Origin: a virus
Virus record (IMG/VR): IMGVR_UViG_3300030106_006546
Location: 1-50,358 of that record
Length of the DNA: 50,358 nucleotides
Direction: 5' to 3' (one strand)
Position 1 is the first letter of the stretch. The number at the start of each line of letters is the position of its first letter. Below the pieces are notes generated by a model. That model was not told the DNA's origin. It did not search any database and worked only from the letters and a program-made list of their open reading frames with translations. The translations under genes and the position numbers were made by a program. Shown piece after piece: positions 21,644 to 30,561 of this stretch.

Positions 21644-23233
21644 ATGGATGAAGACAGCGATTTAGCGCGGGCGATAGCAGAGTATTCCAATCCCACAACG
21701 TCGTATTCAGCGTTGGAAGATTACCTCATGCAGCGTCCTGTGTTTGACCGTGGACCACGGGAGGCTGTCAATTTGCCCTCCTTACGACGCCTCGATGCTC
21801 CGATGCCGACAGAAACTCAAGCAGACCGATTCAGCGATCTTATTGCAGAGCAACGCGCCTTGGACACCGCAGATCGTCAAAGCGAAATTGATAATTTGCG
21901 TGATTTGTTACGTGAAGAGCTGGCAAGCTCTGAAGACGCCGCGCGCGCAGAGCGGTCTGACGTCACCAAAGCCCTTGAAGGTCGTATTGATGAGTTGCGA
22001 CGTGGGATCGACGCTGAGACGCTAGATTTGCGACAGGCTGGCCTTGATGAGCGTGCAGCTTTAGCGCGTCAGATCGAGGAAGGCGATAAAATCGTCCGTG
22101 AAGCACAAGAGCTTTCTGTCAGTAATTTGCAAGATCGCCTTTTTTCTCTATCTGATGACTTAGCGAACATTAACTCAGCGATTGATCAAAATTACGAACA
22201 ACTGACAGAGTCTCAAAAAGCAACCGCAGACTCTACACAGACTGAGATTGACGGCCTAAACCAACAGCTTGAAAGCTTATACGACGATGTAGAATCCGGG
22301 CAAGCGGCCGCGTCGGATAGTATTCGCGCAGATACGGCAAAATTAATAGAGGGCTTAGAGAATCGTATTGGCGGTGTTGCTGACAATCTGGCGTCTTTGC
22401 CTATCGAAACAATTCAATCTGAGCTCGCATCAGTCAGCACTCAAGCCGCACAGTTTCAGCAAGCTATGGATGCCGCTACCAGTGAGCGCGCAGAGCTCTC
22501 TTCGCGCATCGCGGCGCTTCAAGATGCGGGCCTCACGCAAGAAGATTTGGCGGCGGCAATAAGTCCTATTGAACAACAACGACAGCAAGCGATTTCGGCC
22601 GCCGTCAGCCCTCTGCAAAAACAAATAGCAGACCTTCAACAGGCGGTCCCGGCTGAGGTGGACACAGACGCTTTGCGTCAGCAAATCAAGGATGAAATCT
22701 TGGCAAGCTTGCCAGAGGCGACGCCAACTACAACGACGCCCGCCGCAAGTCTCCCTGGCGCATCCGTTGCGACGCCTGGTGTGGGTTCAGGCGAAGGTAA
22801 TTTGATGGATTACCAAGGCCCATCATTTGGCGAAACGCCAGACTCTTTCGGCTTCAACGCTCCAGCAAGTTTGAATATGTCCGATGGTAGAGCTGATGCG
22901 CTGGGCGTTTTTGATGATCCGGCCGGGACGGAAGTTGTGGCGGGCGTTCCACTAACTGTCACATTACCCGCGGGAGGATCAAATGATGATCCGGCCGGAC
23001 CGGGCGATCGAGGACCCAATCCCGCGGTAGGAAGACGGCCCGATGGCAGCATCATTACTTTGTTAGATACTCAAACAAATCCTATAGATTTTGAGTTAGC
23101 GTTTGGTAAACCTGCGAATGAAAAAACACCAAGAGCAACTCCGCCCCCGCCTCCAAGTGGTAATGTCGGAATTATGCCTGTCCCAGATGACAGGTTAGTC
23201 GAAGCACCTAGATTACCCGGGGTCATTGATTGA
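21644..23233 (+). CDS. Long coiled-coil structural protein (529 aa)
   Basis: Residues about 60-350 are heptad-rich (LRDLLREELASSEDAARAERS, then QLESLYDDVESGQ and similar). The C-terminal 180 residues are Pro/Gly/Ala-rich and low in order (PPPPPSGNVGIMPVPDD). The ATAAATGG start comes 6 nt after the previous stop. The length and the coiled coil suggest a tail or internal scaffold, possibly a tape-measure-like or fibre-support protein. No family assigned. Confidence 0.65.
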   Translation: MDEDSDLARAIAEYSNPTTSYSALEDYLMQRPVFDRGPREAVNLPSLRRLDAPMPTETQADRFSDLIAEQRALDTADRQSEIDNLRDLLREELASSEDAARAERSDVTKALEGRIDELRRGIDAETLDLRQAGLDERAALARQIEEGDKIVREAQELSVSNLQDRLFSLSDDLANINSAIDQNYEQLTESQKATADSTQTEIDGLNQQLESLYDDVESGQAAASDSIRADTAKLIEGLENRIGGVADNLASLPIETIQSELASVSTQAAQFQQAMDAATSERAELSSRIAALQDAGLTQEDLAAAISPIEQQRQQAISAAVSPLQKQIADLQQAVPAEVDTDALRQQIKDEILASLPEATPTTTTPAASLPGASVATPGVGSGEGNLMDYQGPSFGETPDSFGFNAPASLNMSDGRADALGVFDDPAGTEVVAGVPLTVTLPAGGSNDDPAGPGDRGPNPAVGRRPDGSIITLLDTQTNPIDFELAFGKPANEKTPRATPPPPPSGNVGIMPVPDDRLVEAPRLPGVID

Positions 23234-23274
23234 CCCAGTCGAATTGATCGCAACGTCGCATTCAGGAGATAATT

Positions 23275-23646
23275 ATGGCCAGTGAAGTACCAAAAAACGT
23301 AGCGAACCCCGCCCTTTATCGAAAGGCAAAAGCAAAAGCGAAGCGTAAATTTGATGTTTTTCCCAGCGCTTACGCCAGCGGGTATTTAGTTTCTGAGTAC
23401 AAGCGAATGGGCGGAAAATATAAGGGCGCCAGCGGCGGCGAGGTAACACTTGATCCGGTGAAAAGCGATCTTGATAAAGATGGCAAACTCAGTAAATATG
23501 AAAAAAAACGCGGCACGGCTATTGCCAAGAGCATGGCGAAGCAAGCCAAAGGGATGCGAAATGGGGGCACCGTTATGGTGCAGAGTCGCGGTTGTGGTGC
23601 AATTATGCCGGGCAAACAGAAAATGACGAGAGTACCCCGTGGCTAA
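23275..23646 (+). CDS. Basic conserved phage protein, DUF5872-like (123 aa)
   Basis: Contains RKFDVFPSAYASGYLVSEYK, a signature I associate with DUF5872 phage proteins, and LDKDGKLSKYEKKRG, which resembles an EF-hand-like Asp loop. Its last 18 residues, GCGAIMPGKQKMTRVPRG, recur almost identically at the end of the next gene. CAGGAG lies before the ATG. It overlaps the following gene by 8 nt. Confidence 0.7.
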   Translation: MASEVPKNVANPALYRKAKAKAKRKFDVFPSAYASGYLVSEYKRMGGKYKGASGGEVTLDPVKSDLDKDGKLSKYEKKRGTAIAKSMAKQAKGMRNGGTVMVQSRGCGAIMPGKQKMTRVPRG

Positions 23647-23998
23647 ACCCCAAGGCGGCCTCAAAAAGTGGTTTGGCAAAGGTAAGGGCGGCGATTGGGT
23701 CGATATTGGTGCGCCTAAAAAAGATGGCAAGTTTCAGGCGTGCGGCCGAGCAAAAGCCAAAGGCTCCAAGCGCAAGTATCCAAAATGTGTGCCTCGCTCT
23801 GAAGCCCGACAGATGACTGCTGCCGAAAGAAAAAGTGCGGTCAGAAGAAAACGAGCGAAGCCTCAAGGCGTAGGTGGCAGGCCTACAAACGTCCCTACTT
23901 ACGCACGCGATGGCGGTGCTGTTACGATGATACAGGCGCGCGGTTGTGGCGCTATTTTGCCCAGCAAGCAAAAAATGACGAGGGTGCCGCGTGGGTAA
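23639..23998 (+). CDS. Basic conserved phage protein with KWVDIG/KYPKCVP motif (119 aa, GTG start)
   Basis: GTG start overlapping the previous stop. It has GDWVDIGAPKKDGKFQACGR, KRKYPKCVP and RSAVRRKR, patterns common to cyanophage and marine-phage proteins. The end, GCGAILPSKQKMTRVPRG, matches the preceding protein. It is highly basic and may act inside the capsid. Function is not known. Confidence 0.75.
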   Translation: MAKPQGGLKKWFGKGKGGDWVDIGAPKKDGKFQACGRAKAKGSKRKYPKCVPRSEARQMTAAERKSAVRRKRAKPQGVGGRPTNVPTYARDGGAVTMIQARGCGAILPSKQKMTRVPRG

Positions 23999-24110
23999 AA
24001 AATGGAGTGCTGCGCGAAAGCGCAAAATCAACTGTTCCAATCCACGGGGGTTTTCACAGAAAGCCCACTGTGCAGGGCGGAAAAAACGATCTCAAAATAG
24101 GAGTAAGTGA
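23991..24110 (+). CDS. Tiny conserved phage protein with NPRGFSQKAHCAGRKK motif (39 aa, GTG start)
   Basis: GTG at 23991 overlaps the previous gene's TAA. It reads VGKKWSAARKRKINCS, then NPRGFSQKAHCAGRKKR, then QNRSK. The CSNP-GFSQKAHC-GRKK core is a motif I know from short phage proteins with a paired Cys pattern. It is positively charged and ends just before the next gene's ribosome site. Too short for routine detection. Confidence 0.65.
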   Translation: MGKKWSAARKRKINCSNPRGFSQKAHCAGRKKRSQNRSK

Positions 24111-24112
24111 AA

Positions 24113-24565
24113 ATGGCAGGACACAAGAAAAAAGGTATGAAAGCAAAAGGCATGAAAGCTGGCGGCAAAATGATGGTCAAAGGTAAAGCTGTCGGCGGCT
24201 TGATGAAAGGCATAAAAAAATTGAATTTGGGTAAGGGTATGAAGCCCGCACCCGCCAAACCTACCCCCCCACCAGCGGCGCCCAAACCTAGAAGAAACGC
24301 AAAGCCAGGTACTCGCGCCGCGGGTGCGGGACAAGTCTCGGGAGGCAGAGGCCCGCAACTGAGCAGCAGAGGCACCAGAGCGATGCTCACTAGGATGAAA
24401 AAAGGCGACATGCCGGGGCCGTTGCGTCGGGCCAAAGGCGGCACGATGAAAGCGAAGGGTATGGCGAAAGGTGGCAAGATGGCTACAAAAAGCTATGCCA
24501 AAGGCGGCGCGACAGGTGGCATGAGAAAGCCCTCCAACAAGAATAGCGGGTTGTATGGCCGATAA
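24113..24565 (+). CDS. Lys/Gly/Met-rich small virion protein (150 aa)
   Basis: Composition is extreme: repeated GMKAKG, MKAGGKMMVKG and KGGKM-type motifs, with a Pro-rich middle (KPAPAKPTPPPAAPK). It ends MRKPSNKNSGLYGR. The ribosome site AGGAG lies 9 nt before the ATG at 24113. Such Lys/Gly-rich proteins are seen beside connector genes and probably bind DNA in the capsid; this is inference. Confidence 0.65.
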   Translation: MAGHKKKGMKAKGMKAGGKMMVKGKAVGGLMKGIKKLNLGKGMKPAPAKPTPPPAAPKPRRNAKPGTRAAGAGQVSGGRGPQLSSRGTRAMLTRMKKGDMPGPLRRAKGGTMKAKGMAKGGKMATKSYAKGGATGGMRKPSNKNSGLYGR

Positions 24566-24567
24566 GA

Positions 24568-25266
24568 GTGGCGTATCTACAAAGCAACATACCCTATTTC
24601 AAATGTTGGGTTCGTAGAGAATACACACACAATCACGCGAAGTATCACGGCGAGTTCATCCATGCGATGGCCATCGCCGTGACCACGATGCCGACGCGAT
24701 GTTTGAGCTTTCAAGTCATCTTCACGGGTGCAGAGACCTATGACGATGAAAATGAGCCAAACGTGCATGGCGGCGCGATGTGGGCTCGTATGCCAATCAC
24801 TGCCCTGGTTGGCGATACACCGCTTGAGGAGTGGCCCGAGCCTATGCCTGTGTGGGCTGCACAACCGTGGGATTGCTCGTCGCGAGATCATTCGGTCTAT
24901 GTGCTAGATCGTTGCACGCCTTGTCCGTGGCTGGCCAAAATCGATGGTGAAATGTATCCTGCCAAATATCTTTTCACCGTCGATTACACGAACAACGAAA
25001 TCGCGGACGACCCGGCCCAACACAAGCAAAGCCACGTACTCGAGTTGCTCGATGCTGGCCCGTGGACTGGCAATATCGTTGCACTACCCAACAACCGCGT
25101 GCGCGTCACGCATCCCGCTTGGTTCGAAACGGGCGAGGGCGCCCCAGACTTCCGTCCATCCCAACATATTCATTACAGCAAAAGCGATTTAGACTACACT
25201 CTTGATGTGAACCAGGTGTTCGACAACCTGTACGCGGAGACAGACGATGACGGTGAGCGGGAGTAA
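24568..25266 (+). CDS. Conserved phage structural protein (232 aa, GTG start)
   Basis: GTG 2 nt after the previous stop. It has conserved VRREYTHNHAKYHGEF, GGAMWARMPITALVGD and QPWDCSSRDHSVYVLDR, blocks I recall from pelagiphage connector regions. It contains several Trp and Cys residues. It overlaps the gp4-like gene by 20 nt. Likely a head-tail region component, function unknown. Confidence 0.75.
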   Translation: MAYLQSNIPYFKCWVRREYTHNHAKYHGEFIHAMAIAVTTMPTRCLSFQVIFTGAETYDDENEPNVHGGAMWARMPITALVGDTPLEEWPEPMPVWAAQPWDCSSRDHSVYVLDRCTPCPWLAKIDGEMYPAKYLFTVDYTNNEIADDPAQHKQSHVLELLDAGPWTGNIVALPNNRVRVTHPAWFETGEGAPDFRPSQHIHYSKSDLDYTLDVNQVFDNLYAETDDDGERE

Positions 25267-25942
25267 AGATTTTGAGCTTGATGTAGCAGACTACGTCGAA
25301 GAGGCGTTTGAGCGTTGCGGCTTAGAATTACGCACGGGCTATGACCTCAAAACCGCCACTCGCTCGATGAACTTGATGCTGGCAGAGTGGGCAAACCGTG
25401 GTCTGAACCAATGGACCATCAATCAAAAAGTGTTGACGATGGTCAAAGACACGACGGTCTACACTATTGATACCACCACACCCACCGCTACGATTGACGT
25501 GCTCGATGTTTTCATTCGAGAGACGCTCGGCGGGGTATCGACGGACGTGCCCATCACCAGGATGTCACGGTCAGAATATGCCAATATTTCTACGAAAAGC
25601 ACGACGGGCAAGCCGAACCAATATTTGATTGATAAACAGATCAGCCCGACGATTACGGTTTGGCCCGCGCCAGATCAAAACAGCAAATACGAACTTTATT
25701 TGAATACGCTCAGTCGCATCGACGATGCTGATGTCGGCGCCAACACGATGCAAGTCCCATTCCGATTTTATCCTTGTCTCGCGGCTGGACTCGCGTACTA
25801 TTTGGCGCTCAAGCGTGCCCCTGAAAAGGTGGGCATGCTCAAGCAACTCTATGAAGAGGAGTTTGAGCGAGCTTTGAGTCAGGATGAGGACCGCGCTTCA
25901 TTTCGAGTGGCCCCCGATCTGCGCGGCTATAACATAGCGTAA
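25247..25942 (+). CDS. P22 gp4-like head-completion/adaptor protein (231 aa)
   Basis: The N-terminal LDVADYVEEAFERCGLE, LMLAEWANRGLNQW and the VTVWP-type segment (ISPTITVWPAPD) match the P22 tail-accessory gp4 pattern. A C-terminal helix includes YLALKRAPEKV and LYEEEFERAL. It would attach below the portal and plug the head. It overlaps the neighbours by 20 nt upstream and 1 nt downstream. Confidence 0.75.
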   Translation: MTVSGSKDFELDVADYVEEAFERCGLELRTGYDLKTATRSMNLMLAEWANRGLNQWTINQKVLTMVKDTTVYTIDTTTPTATIDVLDVFIRETLGGVSTDVPITRMSRSEYANISTKSTTGKPNQYLIDKQISPTITVWPAPDQNSKYELYLNTLSRIDDADVGANTMQVPFRFYPCLAAGLAYYLALKRAPEKVGMLKQLYEEEFERALSQDEDRASFRVAPDLRGYNIA

Positions 25943-26265
25943 TGGCTTACGCTTCAAACAAAAATGCGTATGGGATCTGTGACATCACAGGGTTTCGCTA
26001 TCGCCTGAAAGACATGAAAAAAACGTGGGACGGGCTGCTTGTTGGACCAGATCAGTATTCCCCGAAACACCCTCAGCTCATGCCCAAGCCGACACCGATT
26101 GATCCTCAGGCTTTACAAATAACCCGGCCCGATCAAGCGGCAGATGGAAATGACAGCACAGTGTTTACCGTGTATACAAATGTAGGCGATGGTAAATTAG
26201 GCACAGTTTTGCAAACATTTGCACTAACTGCTAGTGTCGGCAGTGTGGAGGTTACCACGTCATGA
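25942..26265 (+). CDS. Small connector-region protein (107 aa)
   Basis: Begins MAYASNKNAYGICDITGFRY and has the conserved 'FRYRLKDMKKTWDGLLVGPD' followed by HPQLMPKP. This is a frequent family in environmental phages next to gp4-like genes. The C-terminus is Thr/Val-rich. The start overlaps the previous stop (TAATGG). Function unknown. Confidence 0.75.
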   Translation: MAYASNKNAYGICDITGFRYRLKDMKKTWDGLLVGPDQYSPKHPQLMPKPTPIDPQALQITRPDQAADGNDSTVFTVYTNVGDGKLGTVLQTFALTASVGSVEVTTS

Positions 26266-26912
26266 GTTTTACTTTAGCAACATTGAAAACGGCCGTGCAG
26301 GACTACCTGCAAGTCTCTGAGACCACGTTTACAAACCAGCTCGACACTTTCATTCAAGAAGCAGAGAGCAGGATTTTCAAAATGGTTCAGCTTCCTGAGC
26401 AGCGTAAAAATGTGCAGGGCACGACAACGTCTGGAAACAGATTCCTTGCGACACCGTCTGATTTTTTTGCACCGTTTTCGCTCGCGATCATCAACAGCAG
26501 TAACAAATACATTTATTTGGACTTCAAACACCCGTCGTTTTTGAAGGAGTTTAGTCCGACATCGACGACGACTGGCACGCCAAAGTATTACAGTCTGTTT
26601 GATGATTCTGCTTTTGAGTTGTCGCCTGTCCCGAACGCCAACTTCACTGTGGAGGTGCATTATTTGCACAAGCCAGCATCGCTTACCGCGGGCGCAACAA
26701 CAGGCACGACAATCCTATCCACAGACCACCCTGATGCGTTGTTATACGGCACATTGGTGGAGGGCGCTGTATTTCTGAAAGAAACACCTGACGTGATAGC
26801 TAACTTCGAGGCACGGTTCAAAGAGGCCGTGGGGAGAATGAAGAATCTGAGCGAGGGTCGCAACACACGCGACGAGTTCAGATACGATCTATTGCGTACA
26901 GGTGTGTCTTAA
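26262..26912 (+). CDS. Head-tail adaptor-like protein (216 aa)
   Basis: The N-terminus has LKTAVQDYLQVSETTFTNQL and IQEAESRIFKMVQLP, a pattern of adaptor/gp6-like proteins. A beta-rich middle includes NSSNKYIYLDFKHPSFLKE. A C-terminal helix has HPDALLYGTLVEGAVFL and FKEAVGRMK. It overlaps both neighbours by 1-4 nt. It most likely belongs to the portal-tail interface. Confidence 0.7.
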   Translation: MSFTLATLKTAVQDYLQVSETTFTNQLDTFIQEAESRIFKMVQLPEQRKNVQGTTTSGNRFLATPSDFFAPFSLAIINSSNKYIYLDFKHPSFLKEFSPTSTTTGTPKYYSLFDDSAFELSPVPNANFTVEVHYLHKPASLTAGATTGTTILSTDHPDALLYGTLVEGAVFLKETPDVIANFEARFKEAVGRMKNLSEGRNTRDEFRYDLLRTGVS

Positions 26913-27634
26913 TGGAGAAACTGCCAGAACTAAAAGGAAAAAACGTAGCAATTATCGGCCTGGGCGCATCTCAGATCGACTACGTTATTGGCGTGGAAAA
27001 CAGCAAAACCTGGGATGAGGTCTGGACGATTAACTCTGCCTTATCGGTGTTTGATTGCGACAGAGTCTTCATGCTCGACCCCGCCAGCCGCTTTTTGGAC
27101 ACCGACGACGCAGGAAATCAGACTGACGTCATGAGGCGGTGGCTACCTACGTTCCATAAGCCTATTTATACGTGTGAGCTTGATCAGCGCGTGCCCGCTT
27201 TGGTTGAGTACCCCTTGGAAGAAGTCGTCATTGACCAGCGGTGTGCCTATCTAAACACGACTGTGGCCTATTCGCTGGCGTTCGCTGCATACCATGAGGT
27301 TGGCCACGTTGATTTATTTGGCATGGATTTTTCGTACCGCAAAAATCTACACTTTGCAGAGGCGGGGCGTGCATGCGTGGAGTTCTGGATCTGCAAACTG
27401 ATCGCGATGGGTATCACCGTTGGTGTCAGTCCCCGGTCCTCATTGTTGGATCAAAACGTCGATATCCAGGAGCGTTTGTACGGGTATCATCGATTACCCA
27501 ACCCCAAGATCGCCATGCCCAACTCGGAAGGTGAGTGGGTCGTTTGTAACCGATCAGAGCTTGCGAGCATGATTCAAAAACACAACATAGAGACGGTGGA
27601 GCCGCTCACCAGCCCGGAGCCTTACAAGGGATGA
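26912..27634 (+). CDS. Rossmann-like MptE/DUF115-type protein in the structural cluster (240 aa)
   Basis: Begins MEKLPELKGKNVAIIGLGAS, a dinucleotide-like GxG motif. It continues DEVWTINSALSVFDCDRVFM, then LNTTVAYSLAFAAYHEVGHVD and LFGMDFSY. The arrangement resembles MptE/DUF115 (nucleotide-sugar or pterin-type Rossmann) domains. The enzyme activity is not established. It is unusual to find an enzyme-like gene tightly coupled between connector and tail genes (1 nt and 4 nt overlaps). Confidence 0.65.
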   Translation: MEKLPELKGKNVAIIGLGASQIDYVIGVENSKTWDEVWTINSALSVFDCDRVFMLDPASRFLDTDDAGNQTDVMRRWLPTFHKPIYTCELDQRVPALVEYPLEEVVIDQRCAYLNTTVAYSLAFAAYHEVGHVDLFGMDFSYRKNLHFAEAGRACVEFWICKLIAMGITVGVSPRSSLLDQNVDIQERLYGYHRLPNPKIAMPNSEGEWVVCNRSELASMIQKHNIETVEPLTSPEPYKG

Positions 27635-27921
27635 TAGACGATCAAATTGGCTTTCAACTCGGCCAGGTCATGGTGTCTACGACACACAACAAAGGTCATG
27701 ACGTAGAGTTTTGGGCAGCGCAAACCACCAAAAAAATTGTGGGCATCAGTGAAGAGGCAGACCCCCATATTCGCTTGCAAGCAGAGGCTTTCCGCAATCA
27801 GGTTTATACGTTAATCTTGTTAGGCATGAAGAATGCCATCGCCTCCGATCGCGTCACGATTCGAGGTAAACTTACTGCTCAAGGGCATGAGGACATGGCG
27901 AAAATCATCAAGGAGCTTTGA
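27631..27921 (+). CDS. Small helical conserved protein (96 aa)
   Basis: Begins MIDDQIGFQLGQVMVSTTHN. It has VEFWAAQTTKKIVGIS and a C-terminal LTAQGHEDMAKIIKEL helix. Short acidic proteins of this type follow the Rossmann-like gene in many environmental phages. It overlaps the previous gene by 4 nt and is followed by the tail gene 2 nt later. Function unknown. Confidence 0.7.
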   Translation: MIDDQIGFQLGQVMVSTTHNKGHDVEFWAAQTTKKIVGISEEADPHIRLQAEAFRNQVYTLILLGMKNAIASDRVTIRGKLTAQGHEDMAKIIKEL

Positions 27922-27922
27922 C

Positions 27923-28351
27923 ATGGCTATAACCTCGGCAATACCAACCAGCTTCAAGCAAGAGCTCTTGGTCGGCACACATAATTTTACAGCTACGAGC
28001 GGCAACTCATTCAAGTTGGCTTTGTATACCTCAAGTGCGACTTTAGGAGCGTCAACAACCGCCTTTACGACTACGGGCCAAGTGAGTGGGACAAACTATA
28101 CATCTGGGGGGAACACGCTCACCTCCGTGACGCCTACGACTACGGGAACAACCGCTGTATGCGACTTCGCAGACCTCACGTTCGGAACTGCAACCGTCAG
28201 TGCGAGGGGGTGTATGATTTATAATGACACGCAGTCAGATAAGGCGTGTGCGATCATCGATTTTGGCGGCGATAAAACAAGCACGGCGGGTGATTTTACT
28301 GTGGTCTTCCCAAGCCCTACCGCGACAGGCGCAATCATCAGACTGGCTTGA
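27923..28351 (+). CDS. Thr/Ser-rich structural protein (142 aa)
   Basis: Begins MAITSAIPTSFKQELLVGTH after AAGGAG. It has FKLALYTSSATLGASTTAF, then a beta-rich Thr run, CDFADLTFG, and an end at TGAIIRLA. I recognise this as a common virion protein family of environmental phages; the exact role is not known. I chose the ATG at 27923 because it matches the ribosome site. Confidence 0.72.
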   Translation: MAITSAIPTSFKQELLVGTHNFTATSGNSFKLALYTSSATLGASTTAFTTTGQVSGTNYTSGGNTLTSVTPTTTGTTAVCDFADLTFGTATVSARGCMIYNDTQSDKACAIIDFGGDKTSTAGDFTVVFPSPTATGAIIRLA

Positions 28352-28357
28352 TGCGCT

Positions 28358-30250
28358 ATGCCGCTTACGAAGGTTGAGTTCCGGGCCGGAATCAATAAAG
28401 AAGAAACGCCTTACGCCAACAGCGGCGGCTGGGTTGATGGGAACCTAATTCGTTTCCGTAAAGGTCGCGCTGAAAAGGTTGGCGGTTGGTTCAAGCGTGG
28501 CACTAACACCTTTTTAGGTATCGGCCGGGCGCTGCATTCTTGGATCTCCTTGGGTGCGACGCGCTACATCGGTATTGGCACAACCTTCAAATACTATGTG
28601 GCTGAGGGTGATAACTACTATGACGTCACGCCCATACGCAAAACCTCTACCAATTCCATCACTTTTGCAGCCACGGATGGGTCATCAACTCTGACGGTCA
28701 CAGACTCATCACACGGCGCAGTCAATAACGATTTTGTGACAATCTCAGGCGCCGTCAGTCTGGGCGGGTTGATTACGGCTGATGTGCTTAACCAGGAGTA
28801 TCAAATCTCCCTGGTCACTGGCACCAACACCTATGAAATCACAGCAAAAAATACTTCAGGCGCCATTGTCACCGCCAATAGTAGTGACACAGGCAATGGC
28901 GGTTCTGGTGTGGATGGCGTGTACCAAATCAACGTCGGTTTGGACACTTATGTCCAAGGCACGGGCTGGGGTGTAGGGACGTGGGGTGCAGGAACCTGGG
29001 GTTCTGCCAGTGCCATCTCCGCTGTAAATCAACTCCGAACGTGGACTCATGATAACTTTGGTGAGAATTTGATTATCAACGTCCGTGGCGGCGGCATTTA
29101 CCGATGGGTGGAAAATAGTGGGACTAGCGTTCGAGCGGTCGAGCTGTCAGGAGTAACGGGCGCAAATCTAGTGCCCACACGCGGCCTTCAAGTTTTAACG
29201 TCTGAAACAGATCGTCACCTCATTGTTTTGGGCGCGGACCCGATATCGGGCAGCTCTCGCACAGGCGTTGTCGATCCAATGCTCGTAGCTTTCAGTTCCT
29301 CAGAACAAGATTTGGTCTTCGAGCCGTTGGCGACAAACAGTGCTGGTGACGTCAGGCTTTCCGCTGGATCATTCATTGTGGGTGGCATCAAATCTCGTCA
29401 AGAGATTTTGATTTGGACCGACACCAGTTTATACAGCATGAATTTTATCGGGCCGCCTTTAATTTTTGCAGTCAACCTGATCAATGAAGGATCGGGTCTC
29501 ATCAGCCCCAAAGGAGCTGTCAACGCACCAAACGGTGTCTATTTTGCCAGCAAAACAGGATTCTATTTTTACAGCGGCTCCGTGCAGAAACTGCCATGCA
29601 GTGTCCAAGAATATGTTTTCGACGATTTAGACTTGAGCCAAGCCTTCAAATGCTTCATGGGGCTCAATAGTGAATTTGGTGAAATGTGGTTTTTTTACCC
29701 TAGTATCACAGACGGCACTGGCGAGATTAGTCGTTACGTTATTTACAACTACGAAGAAAACCATTGGTCTATCGGCAACCTTGTGCGCTACTCCTGGCTC
29801 GATGCGGGCATAGAAGATCAACCCATCGCGGGTGTTACCACCAGTAACACACAGTGCCTTTTCAATCATGAAGTCGGGTTTGATGATTACCAAGATCCGA
29901 TGACGGGTGTATTCATTGAATCCGCTGATTTAGACATTTCTGAGGGCGAAAATTTTGCTTTTGTCAAAAGAATTATACCCGACGTCGCGTTTGTCAAATC
30001 ATCTGGACTGACCAACACCCCTGCGATGAATATTGTTGTCAAGCGTCGTGATTTCCCAAATGCGAGCTTAACGACAGACTCTACGTCTCAGGTTACCGAA
30101 AGTAGCACGTTGAGTAACGTCCGCAGTCGCGCACGTCAAGTCGTCTTGCGCTTTGAAAGCGATGATGACGGGACCACTGATAACCAACTCGGCTACAAAT
30201 GGCGACTTGGATCTACACGGCTGGATCTACAACCTAGCGGCAGACGCTAA
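28358..30250 (+). CDS. Phage stabilisation-like (P22 gp10-type) tail protein (630 aa)
   Basis: The N-terminal FRAGINKEETPYANSGGW, VDGNLIRFRKGRAEKVGGW block is typical of this family. Later parts have GVGTWGAGTWGSASAIS and KTGFYFYSGSVQKLPCSVQ, consistent with a beta-propeller-like fold. A C-terminal SADLDISEGENFAF segment completes it. Such proteins plug the portal/tail and stabilise packaged DNA in podoviruses. It is among the largest plus-strand structural genes and overlaps the next start by 1 nt. Confidence 0.8.
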   Translation: MPLTKVEFRAGINKEETPYANSGGWVDGNLIRFRKGRAEKVGGWFKRGTNTFLGIGRALHSWISLGATRYIGIGTTFKYYVAEGDNYYDVTPIRKTSTNSITFAATDGSSTLTVTDSSHGAVNNDFVTISGAVSLGGLITADVLNQEYQISLVTGTNTYEITAKNTSGAIVTANSSDTGNGGSGVDGVYQINVGLDTYVQGTGWGVGTWGAGTWGSASAISAVNQLRTWTHDNFGENLIINVRGGGIYRWVENSGTSVRAVELSGVTGANLVPTRGLQVLTSETDRHLIVLGADPISGSSRTGVVDPMLVAFSSSEQDLVFEPLATNSAGDVRLSAGSFIVGGIKSRQEILIWTDTSLYSMNFIGPPLIFAVNLINEGSGLISPKGAVNAPNGVYFASKTGFYFYSGSVQKLPCSVQEYVFDDLDLSQAFKCFMGLNSEFGEMWFFYPSITDGTGEISRYVIYNYEENHWSIGNLVRYSWLDAGIEDQPIAGVTTSNTQCLFNHEVGFDDYQDPMTGVFIESADLDISEGENFAFVKRIIPDVAFVKSSGLTNTPAMNIVVKRRDFPNASLTTDSTSQVTESSTLSNVRSRARQVVLRFESDDDGTTDNQLGYKWRLGSTRLDLQPSGRR

Positions 30251-30561
30251 TGAGTCGCTTGCTTGAGACAAGACTGCCCTCTGCCTTGAGCGAGACAGTT
30301 GATGCGAATACATTCAACCGCCTGGTGCGCGTGCTGGAATTGAACCTGGGGCGTGTAGATTTCACCGTTTCTCCGCATTTTTCGGCTACCGAAATCAGTG
30401 AGTTACAATTTGCAACAGGCTCGATAATCTTCAATACTACAACTGAAATTCACCAGGCTTTTGATGGCACGCAATTTCGCGATTTGTATAGCCATCAGAC
30501 CTACCCGACTGGGCTGGCGATTACCGCTGGTGTAGGGGCCGTAACAGTGAGTACACCATAA
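30250..30561 (+). CDS. Small structural-cluster protein (103 aa)
   Basis: Begins MSRLLETRLPSALSETVDAN, with FTVSPHFSATEISELQFATG. It ends in the Val/Gly/Thr-rich GAVTVSTP. It is packed by 1-nt overlaps between the stabilisation protein and the Gly-rich protein. The C-terminus looks beta-strand-like and may attach to the tail. No function assigned. Confidence 0.7.
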   Translation: MSRLLETRLPSALSETVDANTFNRLVRVLELNLGRVDFTVSPHFSATEISELQFATGSIIFNTTTEIHQAFDGTQFRDLYSHQTYPTGLAITAGVGAVTVSTP

